Shown piece by piece: positions 1 to 7,110 of a stretch of DNA of 8,591 bases. The DNA is from Bacteroidota bacterium (lineage in GTDB: Bacteria > Bacteroidota > Bacteroidia > Bacteroidales > F082): contig NYYH01000064.1 of assembly GCA_002686705.1 (NCBI GenBank), forward strand, positions 1 through 8,591, in the 5' to 3' direction. Both the position numbers and the translations under genes were made by a program. Position 1 is the first letter of the stretch; each line of letters opens with the position of its first letter. A model generated the notes under the pieces. That model had not been told where the DNA came from. It searched no databases and saw nothing but the letters and a program-made list of their open reading frames with translations.

Positions 1-1
1 A

Positions 2-76
2 ATACATGAGATATTTATGCTAAAAGGGGTGGATATAGACCCTGATGGAGAAAAATTAGTTTATTTATTAGATTAG
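2..76 (+). CDS. C-terminal end of an unrecognised protein (partial)
   Basis: An open frame enters from the left edge and ends at a TAG at 74-76. It gives about 24 residues, including LKGVDIDPDGEKLVYLLD. The short acidic peptide resembles a normal C-terminal tail, but it is too short to assign to a family. Nothing after it looks like a clear hairpin terminator. It may be chance coding. Its relation to the desaturase, about 200 bp downstream, is unknown. Confidence 0.35.
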   Translation: MHEIFMLKGVDIDPDGEKLVYLLD

Positions 77-273
77 CCTTAAAAAAGAAAAAAGCAATCT
101 AACCATTATTTCAGACATGTAGTGCAAAAACAAATGTAGAACCATGGAACAGCAAGCTAATATATAAAATCTGTATTAAATAATTGAAAAGTATGGTAAT
201 CAATACAAATTTTCAGAGAATTTTAAAATAAGGTAGTCGTATTAATTTAAATTATAATAATTTTTTTTAAAAA
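77..273 (+). promoter_or_regulatory. AT-rich upstream region of the desaturase gene
   Basis: This 197 bp stretch has no credible gene. A TATAAT hexamer lies at 253-258, but no good -35 box stands at the usual distance, and a start just after it would leave only a very short leader. A second TATAAA-like stretch lies near 165. The start codon at 274 has no clear Shine-Dalgarno sequence, only a T run then an A run. Promoter placement is therefore a guess. Confidence 0.25.
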
Positions 274-1422
274 ATGGATATTCAATATAAACCATTATCT
301 GAAGTAAAAAAGAAATTAAAAGTAAATTGGTACCGCTGCCCAATTGAAAAAGAAGTTTTAAAATCTCTTACTTTAAAAACAGATTATCAAGGATGGTTTC
401 AGGCAGGAGGACATTTTTTAATTTTTATCATTACAGGTGCTTTCACTTATTATTTTTGGTATATGGAAGTGTGGTATGCTTTCCTATTTTCACTTTTTAT
501 TCATGGAACAGTAAGTAGTTTTCTCTTTGGTGTTGCGCCTCATGAATTAGGACATGGAACTGTATTTCGATCAAAGTCATTAAATAAAAGTTTTCTTTAC
601 ATTTTTAGTCTTATAACTTGGTGGGATCCTTATGATTATGCTGTCAGTCATACCTATCATCATCGTTACACACAGTATGATGAGGCAGATAGAGAAAATT
701 TATTCCCTATAGAACCATCTTTAAGTTTTTTTGTTTTACTTCAATTATTTACATTTAATATCTTTAGTAAACCCGAAAGGATATTTGGTAAAGGAGGCTT
801 GTTATCGGCAATTCATTTTACAATTCTATCAGCTAATGGGAAAACAGGATCAATCGATATACCGATTCAAGAATGGTTAAACAGTTTACATCAAAATCAA
901 CCTTCAGAACACAAAAAATCAATAGTATGGTCGAGATTATTGTTAACTTTTCATGGTGGAATACTAGTGTTTTCCCTTTTATCAGGTCAATGGGTGTTTC
1001 CATTAATTATATCCACTGCTTCATTCACAGCAAATTGGGGGACATATTTTCTTGGATTAACTCAACATTGTGGATTAATGGGGAGCGTCCCAGATTTTAG
1101 AAAGAATACAAGAACTATTTTGTTAAATCCTGTTTTTTCTTATTTTTATTGGCATATGAACTGGCATATCGAACATCATATGTATGCTGGTGTTCCATGT
1201 TATAACTTAAAAAAACTAAATTTAATCTTAGCTGAACATATGCCGAAACCAAGGACTTTGATTGGTGCTTGGAAAGAAATGCTGAAAATTTCAAAAAGAC
1301 AAAAAGAAGAGATAAATTACCAATTTGATACTGAAGTTCCTGAAAGCAAAAAAAATGAAATAATAACAGATGATATGCTTTCTTCATCGATTGGTGATTT
1401 GGCTCCTTCTACACTCGCATAA
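274..1422 (+). CDS. Membrane fatty acid desaturase family protein
   Basis: This 382-residue integral membrane di-iron enzyme would introduce a double bond, or an oxygen-dependent modification, into an acyl chain or related lipid. It uses O2 and an electron donor. The three histidine boxes of the family are visible: HELGH at residues 90-94, HTYHH at 126-130 and HIEHH at 298-302, with further histidines at 294 and 265. Hydrophobic segments lie at about 47-63, 68-88, 105-117, 150-163 and 222-262. Length and box spacing are normal for acyl-lipid desaturases. The tail after residue 340 is hydrophilic and lysine/glutamate-rich, so probably cytoplasmic. The gene stands alone, with more than 190 bp on each side, and no electron-donor gene is adjacent. 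The ATG at 274 is the first in frame but has a weak ribosome site. Substrate and regioselectivity cannot be read from the sequence; sphingolipid or carotenoid modification by the same superfamily is possible. Confidence 0.9.
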   Translation: MDIQYKPLSEVKKKLKVNWYRCPIEKEVLKSLTLKTDYQGWFQAGGHFLIFIITGAFTYYFWYMEVWYAFLFSLFIHGTVSSFLFGVAPHELGHGTVFRSKSLNKSFLYIFSLITWWDPYDYAVSHTYHHRYTQYDEADRENLFPIEPSLSFFVLLQLFTFNIFSKPERIFGKGGLLSAIHFTILSANGKTGSIDIPIQEWLNSLHQNQPSEHKKSIVWSRLLLTFHGGILVFSLLSGQWVFPLIISTASFTANWGTYFLGLTQHCGLMGSVPDFRKNTRTILLNPVFSYFYWHMNWHIEHHMYAGVPCYNLKKLNLILAEHMPKPRTLIGAWKEMLKISKRQKEEINYQFDTEVPESKKNEIITDDMLSSSIGDLAPSTLA

Positions 1423-1743
1423 ACAGATAAATATATTTTATCGATGAATTTATTTTTTAAAAAATTGGATTTAAATCAAAACTTGTCAATAAATCTTTAA
1501 CATCAATCATAAATTATTGTGATATTTTGAAATCAAATATTCCTTAAAACATAATTAATAACATGAATTTTATAGATAAAAAAATTTCTTTTTATAAAAA
1601 TTATATAATTAATCTTTAAAAATTACTTTTAATGTTTGCGTTTTAAACCTTTTCGGAGGATGCCAATGAAATAAAAATTACAAAACATTCATATAAAATT
1701 ATGAATGAAATTTTTTATGTTAATCACAAACAAGGAGTTCAAA
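1423..1743 (+). promoter_or_regulatory. Leader and promoter region of the sugar ABC operon
   Basis: This 321 bp AT-rich gap separates the desaturase from the solute-binding protein. A TATAAT hexamer at 1604-1609 is the best -10 candidate, but no matching -35 box is evident. Further down, a strong Shine-Dalgarno-like CGGAGGA (1654-1660) stands before an ATG AAA TAA mini-frame (1666-1674). An 8-bp hairpin follows at 1686-1707. The real ribosome site AAGGAG lies at 1732-1737, six bases before the ATG at 1744. A weak 6-bp hairpin at 1426-1442 follows the desaturase but is not a convincing terminator. No clear palindromic operator was found. Confidence 0.35.
1686..1707 (+). other. 8-bp hairpin in the operon leader
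   Basis: CATTCATA at 1686-1693 pairs perfectly with TATGAATG at 1700-1707 around a 6-nt AT loop. It sits 24 nt before the ribosome site of the solute-binding protein gene. It could affect mRNA stability or translation. A chance inverted repeat in AT-rich DNA is also possible. Confidence 0.35.
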
Positions 1744-3219
1744 ATGAACAATTCTATCATTAAACATATGTTTTTATTTTTTTTATCTATATCATTTGTT
1801 TTTTCCGCTCAGGTTTATGGGAAAAAAATCTCTGTATTAACAATGACTGGTCCATTTATTAGTGGCCCGGTAAAAGTTCATGGTGAAGAATGGGGGAAAA
1901 AAACTGGGCATCAAGTCGAAGTTGTTGAGGCTGCGTTTTCAGACATTTTCCCTAAGGTTCAACAGGCTGCTGCCATTAGGAGTGATGCATTCGATTTGTT
2001 GCTAGTTGCTAACATATGGATGGCAGATATGGTTGGATGGAATTATGTGATTCCTCTTGATAAATACATTAAAGATCCTGCCGTCCAATATGATTTGGAT
2101 GTCCCTAGTGGAATTAAGAGGAAAAACACATTCAACGAAAAAACATATGGATTGATTGCAGATAATGATAATCATTATCTTTTCTACAGAAAAGATATTT
2201 TAGGTAATCCGGAATATCAGTTAAAGTTTGGTAAAAAATATGGTTACACATATAATGTCCCTCCAAGAACTATCGATGAATTAATTGATGTTGCAGAATT
2301 TTTTAATAACTGGGATTGGGATAATGATGGAAAAAATGAATATGGATTTGTAAGGAGTACTAAAAGGGGAGCACAAACCTATTGGTACTCATTTTCTTGG
2401 GCAGCACCATATACAGTGATTCCTAATTTTTCAATTGATACTCCAGGAATCATGTTTTTTGATCCTAATACAATGAAACCCTTAGTTAATACACCTGGAT
2501 TTGTAAAAGGAATTGAAAAATGGTATGAAATGGGGCAAAGAGGTACTGCCCCTGGCTTGGATTGGGATAGGGGTAATGTAATCAATGAAATAATACTTGG
2601 TAATGCTGCTATGGCAATAGATTGGGGTGATATTGGACCAAGTACATATAAATCTGAATCGGTTGTACAAGGTAAAATTGGTTACGCACTTCCTCCTGGC
2701 TCCAATGAATATTGGGATTGGAGAACCAATAAATGGGTAAAAACAAAAACTATCAATCGTGCACCTGTCCATTGTTTTAATGGATGGTCCTGGTTCATCA
2801 CATCAACTTCAAGTAACCCTGATATTGCTGCAGATTTCATGAAATATATGCTCAGTCCTGAAGTAAGTTCTGTTGATGTGGCAAGCCCTGATAGTGGTTA
2901 TCAACCTTGGAGAAATTCCCAACTTGAAGGATTAGAAAATTGGGAAAAGAATGGTTGGGAAAGATCAGATGCACAAGCATATCTGCAGAATACTATTGAT
3001 GTGACAAATGCACCAAATGCTGTAATTGATATGCGAATACCTGGAGCAAGTAATTATTCAGAAGCAATCTATGAAACATATTTAACTACTATTTTATCTG
3101 GAGAAAATAATGTTCAGCAAGCTATGGATATTGTTGCTAAAGAATGGGAAAGCCTAACTGAGAGATTGGGCAGAGATAAACAAATTGAATTTTATAAGTG
3201 GCATTTGAATTATCGTTAA
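1744..3219 (+). CDS. Carbohydrate ABC transporter solute-binding protein (family 1)
   Basis: This 491-residue secreted protein would capture a sugar and deliver it to the two permeases encoded downstream. The start at 1744 is preferred to the in-frame ATG at 1705 because AAGGAG lies six bases before it, and because the protein then begins with a typical signal peptide: a positive N-region (IIKH), a hydrophobic core of about 15 residues, then SAQVYG before the mature KKISVL. There is no lipobox cysteine, so a soluble periplasmic protein is expected. The mature part has the layout of family 1 (MalE/UgpB-like) proteins and is rich in tryptophan and tyrosine, as is usual for sugar pockets. It is longer than the roughly 400-residue norm. 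Residues 191-199 (DWDNDGKNE) match a DxDxDGxxE calcium loop. The ligand cannot be told from sequence. A stem-loop separates this gene from the permeases. Confidence 0.9.
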   Translation: MNNSIIKHMFLFFLSISFVFSAQVYGKKISVLTMTGPFISGPVKVHGEEWGKKTGHQVEVVEAAFSDIFPKVQQAAAIRSDAFDLLLVANIWMADMVGWNYVIPLDKYIKDPAVQYDLDVPSGIKRKNTFNEKTYGLIADNDNHYLFYRKDILGNPEYQLKFGKKYGYTYNVPPRTIDELIDVAEFFNNWDWDNDGKNEYGFVRSTKRGAQTYWYSFSWAAPYTVIPNFSIDTPGIMFFDPNTMKPLVNTPGFVKGIEKWYEMGQRGTAPGLDWDRGNVINEIILGNAAMAIDWGDIGPSTYKSESVVQGKIGYALPPGSNEYWDWRTNKWVKTKTINRAPVHCFNGWSWFITSTSSNPDIAADFMKYMLSPEVSSVDVASPDSGYQPWRNSQLEGLENWEKNGWERSDAQAYLQNTIDVTNAPNAVIDMRIPGASNYSEAIYETYLTTILSGENNVQQAMDIVAKEWESLTERLGRDKQIEFYKWHLNYR

Positions 3220-3227
3220 TTAAGTAA

Positions 3228-3264
3228 TATAGAGTAGGTCATAAATAGAATGGCCTACTCTATG
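3228..3264 (+). other. Stem-loop between binding-protein and permease genes
   Basis: TAGAGTAGGTCA (3230-3241) pairs with TGGCCTACTCTA (3251-3262) over 12 bp with a single G-U pair. Two further pairs extend the base and the loop is 9 nt. It begins 8 bases after the binding-protein stop codon. No T-tract follows, so it is a poor intrinsic terminator. It fits the intercistronic stem-loops that protect the upstream message, giving more binding protein than permease. That role is inferred from similar maltose-type operons. Confidence 0.65.
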
Positions 3265-3299
3265 ACAATCAAAATTTATTGTCATTATAGAAAACATAA

Positions 3300-4172
3300 A
3301 TGAATTCCTTTTCGGAAAAATACATTAAATATTATTTTATTGTGCCTGTTATCACTTATATTTTTATTGTGGCACTGTTTCCATTATTATTTTCAATATA
3401 TATGTCCTTTTCAAAATGGGCACCTGGTTATGGGTTGAGTTTTATTGGAATAACAAATTTCAAATATATTTTTACTGATAATAGATTTTACAACTCTGCA
3501 ATTCTAACATTTATATATGTATTTTCACTCATTTTCCTTGAGTTTATTATAGGAACATTTTTGGCTTATTTACTTCATAAAAACATCAAAGGCAAAAACA
3601 TTTTCAGAGTACTTTTTATGCTACCTATGCTTTTGTCACCTGTTGCGGTATCTTATGTTTGGAAGATGATTCTTGATTCGAATATTGGTCCAGCCAATTA
3701 TTTTTTATCAATGATAGGTATTGCACCTATTGAATGGTTGTCTGGCAATTATACTTCAGTTATTTGTCTGATAATTGTTGATGTTTGGCAATGGACTCCA
3801 TTTATGACACTTACCATCTTAGCTGCATTCGAATCTTTACCAAAGGATTTGTTTGAGGCTGCACTAGTTGACGGAAGTTCTAATTTTTCAATATTTACAA
3901 AGATAATGTTTCCATTATGTTTACCAATTATAATAACTATAACTTTGCTTAGAACAATTGATGCATTTAAGGTTTTTGATACTGTGTACATACTCACAGG
4001 GGGTGGTCCTGGTACTTCTACAGAAATATTAAATTTCTACATATACCTTAAAGGATTTAGAAATTTTGACCTGGGTTATGGTACTGCAATGTCTTGGATT
4101 CAGCTTATAGTAATTATTATTTTGTTTATGTATGTCACTAAACTTTTAAAAGGTTCTGGAGCTTTAAGGTAA
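3300..4172 (+). CDS. Sugar ABC transporter permease, MalF/UgpA type
   Basis: This 290-residue inner-membrane protein would form one half of the transport channel. About six hydrophobic segments are visible, near residues 12-36, 66-92, 104-124, 152-176, 203-222 and 262-282. The cytoplasmic EAA loop, which docks on the ATPase, is at residues 186-205 (EAALVDGSSNFSIFTKIMFP) and has the conserved EAA and DG. The FDTVYILTGGGPGTST stretch at 226-241 is typical of the MalF-like subunit. The length is normal for the short MalF-like class. The ribosome site is weak (AGAAAA near 3290). The gene follows the stem-loop after the binding protein and is 18 bp from the next permease, so the two are surely co-transcribed. 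No damage is seen. Confidence 0.92.
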   Translation: MNSFSEKYIKYYFIVPVITYIFIVALFPLLFSIYMSFSKWAPGYGLSFIGITNFKYIFTDNRFYNSAILTFIYVFSLIFLEFIIGTFLAYLLHKNIKGKNIFRVLFMLPMLLSPVAVSYVWKMILDSNIGPANYFLSMIGIAPIEWLSGNYTSVICLIIVDVWQWTPFMTLTILAAFESLPKDLFEAALVDGSSNFSIFTKIMFPLCLPIIITITLLRTIDAFKVFDTVYILTGGGPGTSTEILNFYIYLKGFRNFDLGYGTAMSWIQLIVIIILFMYVTKLLKGSGALR

Positions 4173-4190
4173 AAAATTAGTCAAAAAGAA

Positions 4191-5117
4191 ATGAAAAAGA
4201 CATTTATTTACAGTATTTTATCAGTATGGTTGGTTTTTACTTTATTTCCCATATATTGGGTCATCTTGATGTCATTTAAAGATGCCACATCAGTTTACGC
4301 AAAAACTCCGAAATTCATACCGTTTATTGATTTTGAGCCGACTTTGTTGTCATGGTATCATATTTTTGGAAAGACTGTTGGAGGAGAATCAGAATATATG
4401 ATTCTTGATGCAATTGGCGAAAATGGGCTGTACTTGAAAAACAGTCTTATCGTTTCTTTCTGCAGTTCGATTTTAACAATTACTTTAGGTGTTATGGCTG
4501 CTTATGCATTGACAAGATTTAAATTCAAAAGATGGAATAATGATAATATTTCATTTTTTATATTGTCTCAACGTATGTTTCCCCCAGTGGCACTTGCCAT
4601 GCCTTTTTTCTTGTTATTTCATTTTGTGGGACTGTTAGATAATGTTATAAGTTTGATAATCGTATATAGCATTATGAATTTGCCTATAGTAACATGGTTA
4701 GTAAAGGAATTTCTTAATGATGTTCCAATTGAATTAGAAGAAGCAGCGCTGGTGGACGGATGTACTAGGTGGCAGGCACTTTTAAAAATACTCCTGCCAA
4801 TAACTGTGCCAGGAATATCCGTTGCTTTTTTGTTTTCATTTGTGTTTTGTTGGAATGAGTTTCTTCTAGCATTATCTGTAACATTTAAAAATGCTAAAAC
4901 TCTTCCAGTTGGTATGGCTGGATTAACTACTTTAAGGGGGCCTTCTTATTGGGATATTGCAGCAAATTCCCTAATCATTATGATACCTCCATTAATCGTA
5001 ACAATAATTGCTAATAAGTATATAATTGAAGCCAACAAATCAGTTAAATATCATAACACCAAAATTGTTGTAAATATGATCAATTATCCAAATCAATTAA
5101 AATGTTTGAAAGGTTGA
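4191..5117 (+). CDS. Sugar ABC transporter permease, MalG/UgpE type, with a foreign C-terminal tail
   Basis: This 308-residue inner-membrane protein would be the partner of the preceding permease. It has about six membrane segments (near residues 5-27, 84-106, 121-143, 149-168, 205-228 and 257-276). Its EAA loop is at 184-203 (EAALVDGCTRWQALLKILLP). WNEFLLAL (221-228) and the LPVG...PSYWDIAA region are MalG hallmarks. Family members normally end soon after the NKYII-like motif (275-279), often with a short GAVKG-type tail. Here the frame continues for about 28 residues, and KIVVNMINYPNQ (291-302) matches the interior of 3-hexulose-6-phosphate synthase, not a permease. The tail is best explained by a deletion joining the two genes. 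All membrane segments and the EAA loop remain, so the transporter half may still work. No ATPase gene follows, so an ATPase would have to be supplied from elsewhere. Confidence 0.88.
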   Translation: MKKTFIYSILSVWLVFTLFPIYWVILMSFKDATSVYAKTPKFIPFIDFEPTLLSWYHIFGKTVGGESEYMILDAIGENGLYLKNSLIVSFCSSILTITLGVMAAYALTRFKFKRWNNDNISFFILSQRMFPPVALAMPFFLLFHFVGLLDNVISLIIVYSIMNLPIVTWLVKEFLNDVPIELEEAALVDGCTRWQALLKILLPITVPGISVAFLFSFVFCWNEFLLALSVTFKNAKTLPVGMAGLTTLRGPSYWDIAANSLIIMIPPLIVTIIANKYIIEANKSVKYHNTKIVVNMINYPNQLKCLKG

Positions 5118-5380
5118 AACAATTTGGGCTAAATCAGTTTTGCTTTCATACTGCAAATGATGACGTAATTTCTGATAATAAATTCAGAGCGTATTATGAA
5201 AATTATTCAGAACCTCTTGTTGATGTAGATTTATTCTTTGCAGGCGGATTAAACCCAACTCGAACAAAAAATTTAAAATATCTAAATCCTGATGTTTGGA
5301 TAGTTGGAAGTTACATTACAAAATCAATAAATTTTGTTGAAGCTGTTACTAAAATTAGAAAAACTATCTATGAAAAATGA
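5031..5380 (+). pseudogene. 3-hexulose-6-phosphate synthase remnant (N-terminal half missing, frameshifted)
   Basis: HPS joins formaldehyde to ribulose 5-phosphate, giving D-arabino-3-hexulose 6-phosphate. Only about the last 115 of roughly 210 residues remain. The first part is read in the permease frame: KIVVNMINYPNQ corresponds to the KxLVDMIN strand of HPS. The rest is open from the ATG at 5102: FERLKQFGLNQFCFHTAND, then FAGGLNP (phosphate loop) and PDVWIVGSYITK. Restoring one A in CAATT (5094-5098) would join the two parts as NQIKMFERL. The HTxxD pattern and the MIN motif favour HPS over 3-keto-L-gulonate-6-phosphate decarboxylase of the same superfamily. The DxKxxD motif, which binds the catalytic metal, lay in the lost half, so no activity is expected. 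The stop overlaps the next gene by 11 bases, as HPS and PHI genes often lie together. Confidence 0.75.
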
Positions 5381-5936
5381 ATTGAATATTTTTTCATTTG
5401 AAATTTTAAAAGAAATTGAAAAGGTTATTATTGATTATGATGATTCTTCAATAAAGATTTTTGAAAAATATTTACTGACGAAAGAAAGGATATTTTTAGC
5501 AGGGGTAGGCAGAACTGGGCTTGTGATAAAAAGTTTTGCAATGAGATTGATGCATTTAGGTCTAAAAGTTTATGTTGTTGGAGATATTAATACACCATCT
5601 ATTAACAAAAATGATTTACTGATAGTTGGTTCAGGCTCTGGAGAAACAGAAACTTTGGTGACAATCACTGATAAAGCAAAAAGTCTTGGAGTTACAATTG
5701 TTTTATTTACTTCAAATCGTTCATCAAAGATAGCAAAGCAATCACGAATTGTTTTGGCCATTAATTCTCCATCTCCAAAATTAAAAAATAATCACGGAAA
5801 TAAATCTATACAACCAATGGGTTCTCTTTTTGAACAATCACTGATGATTATTTTAGATTCTTGCATATTATATTTAACAAAAATTATGGATATGGAATCA
5901 ACAAAAATGTTTGTGAAGCATGCCAATTTAGAATAA
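5370..5936 (+). CDS. hxlB: 6-phospho-3-hexuloisomerase (SIS domain)
   Basis: This 188-residue cytoplasmic enzyme would interconvert D-arabino-3-hexulose 6-phosphate and fructose 6-phosphate, the second step of the ribulose monophosphate pathway. The single SIS domain shows GVGRTG at residues 45-50, RLMHLG at 59-64, the phosphate-binding GSGSGET at 87-93 and the PHI signature QPMGSLFEQ at 148-156, whose glutamate is the likely catalytic base. Length is normal (about 180-190). The ATG at 5370 is chosen because it gives the normal N-terminus and overlaps the HPS stop by 11 bases; a TTG at 5334 in the same frame would only add a tail overlapping HPS. No strong ribosome site is seen, which suggests translational coupling to the upstream frame. 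That frame is now damaged, so expression may have changed. The gene itself looks intact. Confidence 0.88.
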   Translation: MKNELNIFSFEILKEIEKVIIDYDDSSIKIFEKYLLTKERIFLAGVGRTGLVIKSFAMRLMHLGLKVYVVGDINTPSINKNDLLIVGSGSGETETLVTITDKAKSLGVTIVLFTSNRSSKIAKQSRIVLAINSPSPKLKNNHGNKSIQPMGSLFEQSLMIILDSCILYLTKIMDMESTKMFVKHANLE

Positions 5937-5990
5937 AAAATGAGAATGAATTAATTAAATATCCGAAAATAATCTATATGTAAAACATGA

Positions 5991-6010
5991 ATTCAAGTCC
6001 CAAGTGCAAC
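5991..6010 (+). repeat. IS30 terminal inverted repeat (left)
   Basis: The sequence starts ATTCAAGTCC and ends with AAGTGCAAC at 6002-6010. It is the partner of 7030-7049. It also covers the last codons of the transposase remnant, whose stop is at 5993-5995. Confidence 0.7.
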
Positions 6011-6956
6011 AAATGAATGTTCCCAGAAGAATACCTGATTAGGTGTTTTCATTCCCAGCATTTTCTCGGACGGTTATTGAGTTTATCCATCACCGACTGA
6101 ACTTGCTGATCAGAGATTTTGTTGAAATGAGTTTTTTTCGGAAAGTACTGTCTGATCAGTCCATTTGTGTTTTCATTGAATCCTTTTTCCCATGAGGCAT
6201 AAGGATGTGTAAAGAAAAACTGTGTATTCAGATTTTTAGTAATGGATTCAAGTTCGGCAAATTCTTTTCCATTATCAGAAGTGACGGTGTGAACTTTTAC
6301 TTTCATAGATACCAGCAAGTTGATGGTGGACCGCTCTACCTCTTGAGAAGATTTGTTCGGCACCGGGCAATCGACATAGCCGGGATTTGCGCTCTACCAG
6401 AGAAAGCAAGACACCCTTATGATGATCGCCAATGATGGTATCGATTTCCCAGTCACCGATGTGTGACCGCTGATCCACCACCGACGGTCGTTTTTCAATC
6501 GAAACCAGATTTGGGATCATTCCTCTGCGGTTCTGGCTATCCTAACGTTTTCTACGTTTCTTCCTTAAGCACAAGTGAGTGTGGAGATCACCTCCTTTGG
6601 ACTTATCCTTCAAAATATACTGATAGATCCATTCATGGCTGACCCTGGTTTTTTATTTTTTTCAGCCATAGGCTGATTTGTTCCAGGCTCCAGTCCTGAC
6701 GGATCAAAGATTCTATCGACAGCCAGTCCTCCAAAGAAATTAGACGATTATCACGACTCATATGCCGCTCAACGGCAAATTAATGTGCTTAGACAGCACG
6801 GTAACCCCGTTTTCCAAGATTGCATTTCAATTCACGGTAGATGGTGGTTTTATGTCGTCCCAAGATCCGACTGATTTCTGTAAGATTTTTATTGGCTTTC
6901 CTCAATGCGTAAATCTGGTAAAATTCGGTTTGGTTGAGCTGGTTGTAGTTTCTCAT
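5993..6956 (-). pseudogene. IS30-family transposase, pseudogene
   Basis: Read on the minus strand, the frame starts at the ATG at 6956 after a GAGAGG ribosome site. The N-terminal helix-turn-helix is clear (LTEISRILGRHKTTIYREL). In-frame TAA stops follow at codons 56 and 59 (6791-6789, 6782-6780). A frameshift lies in the A-rich run at 6649-6662, and a TAG at 6544-6542 falls where the family has a residue before DSQNRRGMIPN. The catalytic part is readable: GDWEIDTIIG and DNGKEF carry the aspartates, and NENTNGLIRQYFPKK carries the glutamate. Two more frameshifts occur near 6360-6375 and at the A4 run at 6066-6069. After the last, the frame ends MKTPNQVFF...FVAL at the TGA at 5995-5993. Three nonsense codons and three shifts make a functional product impossible without heavy recoding. 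Confidence 0.88.
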
Positions 6957-7029
6957 CAGTACCTCTCTTTCTTCCAGGGTTGAAAGGTGCTGATTATAAA
7001 AAAACTCGCTCTTCTTGCCTAGATGTTAA

Positions 7030-7049
7030 GTTGCACTTAAGAGTTGAAT
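7030..7049 (-). repeat. IS30 terminal inverted repeat (right)
   Basis: On the minus strand it starts ATTCAACTCT and ends with the core AAGTGCAAC. It differs from the left copy at three positions. On the plus strand it contains TTGCAC (7031-7036) and TTGAAT (7044-7049), both able to act as weak outward -35 boxes toward the mutarotase gene. Confidence 0.7.
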
Positions 7050-7110
7050 TTAGGAAATAATTTTTTGAATAACTCGCAAAAAGTATTTCAATATTTAACA
7101 AAGAGGGAAA

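Larger units (their letters stand above)
5991..7049 (-). mobile_element. IS30-family insertion sequence, decayed, about 1.06 kb
   Basis: The element is bounded by imperfect 20-bp inverted repeats at 5991-6010 and 7030-7049, which match at 17 of 20 positions and share the core AAGTGCAAC. Length and a single transposase reaching almost to one end fit the IS30 family. The transposase is multiply broken, so the copy cannot move by its own enzyme. It lies 54 bp after the PHI gene and 61 bp before the mutarotase gene, inside what was probably one sugar operon. A clean short target duplication could not be recognised next to the repeats, so the exact ends may be off by a few bases. Confidence 0.8.

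Noticed and set aside
1631..1650. LacI-type operator with a central CG in TTTGCGTTTTAAAC.
   Set aside because: The two halves are not inverted copies of one another and the match to known operators is poor.
5097..5103. Programmed -1 frameshift at TTAAAAT in the permease-HPS junction.
   Set aside because: The P-site codon TTA would re-pair poorly after the slip and no downstream stem is evident. A lost base is the simpler reading, though the reads should be checked.
6205..6983. Plus-strand open frames across IS30.
   Set aside because: They are shadows of the minus-strand transposase, which has DDE motifs and a helix-turn-helix.
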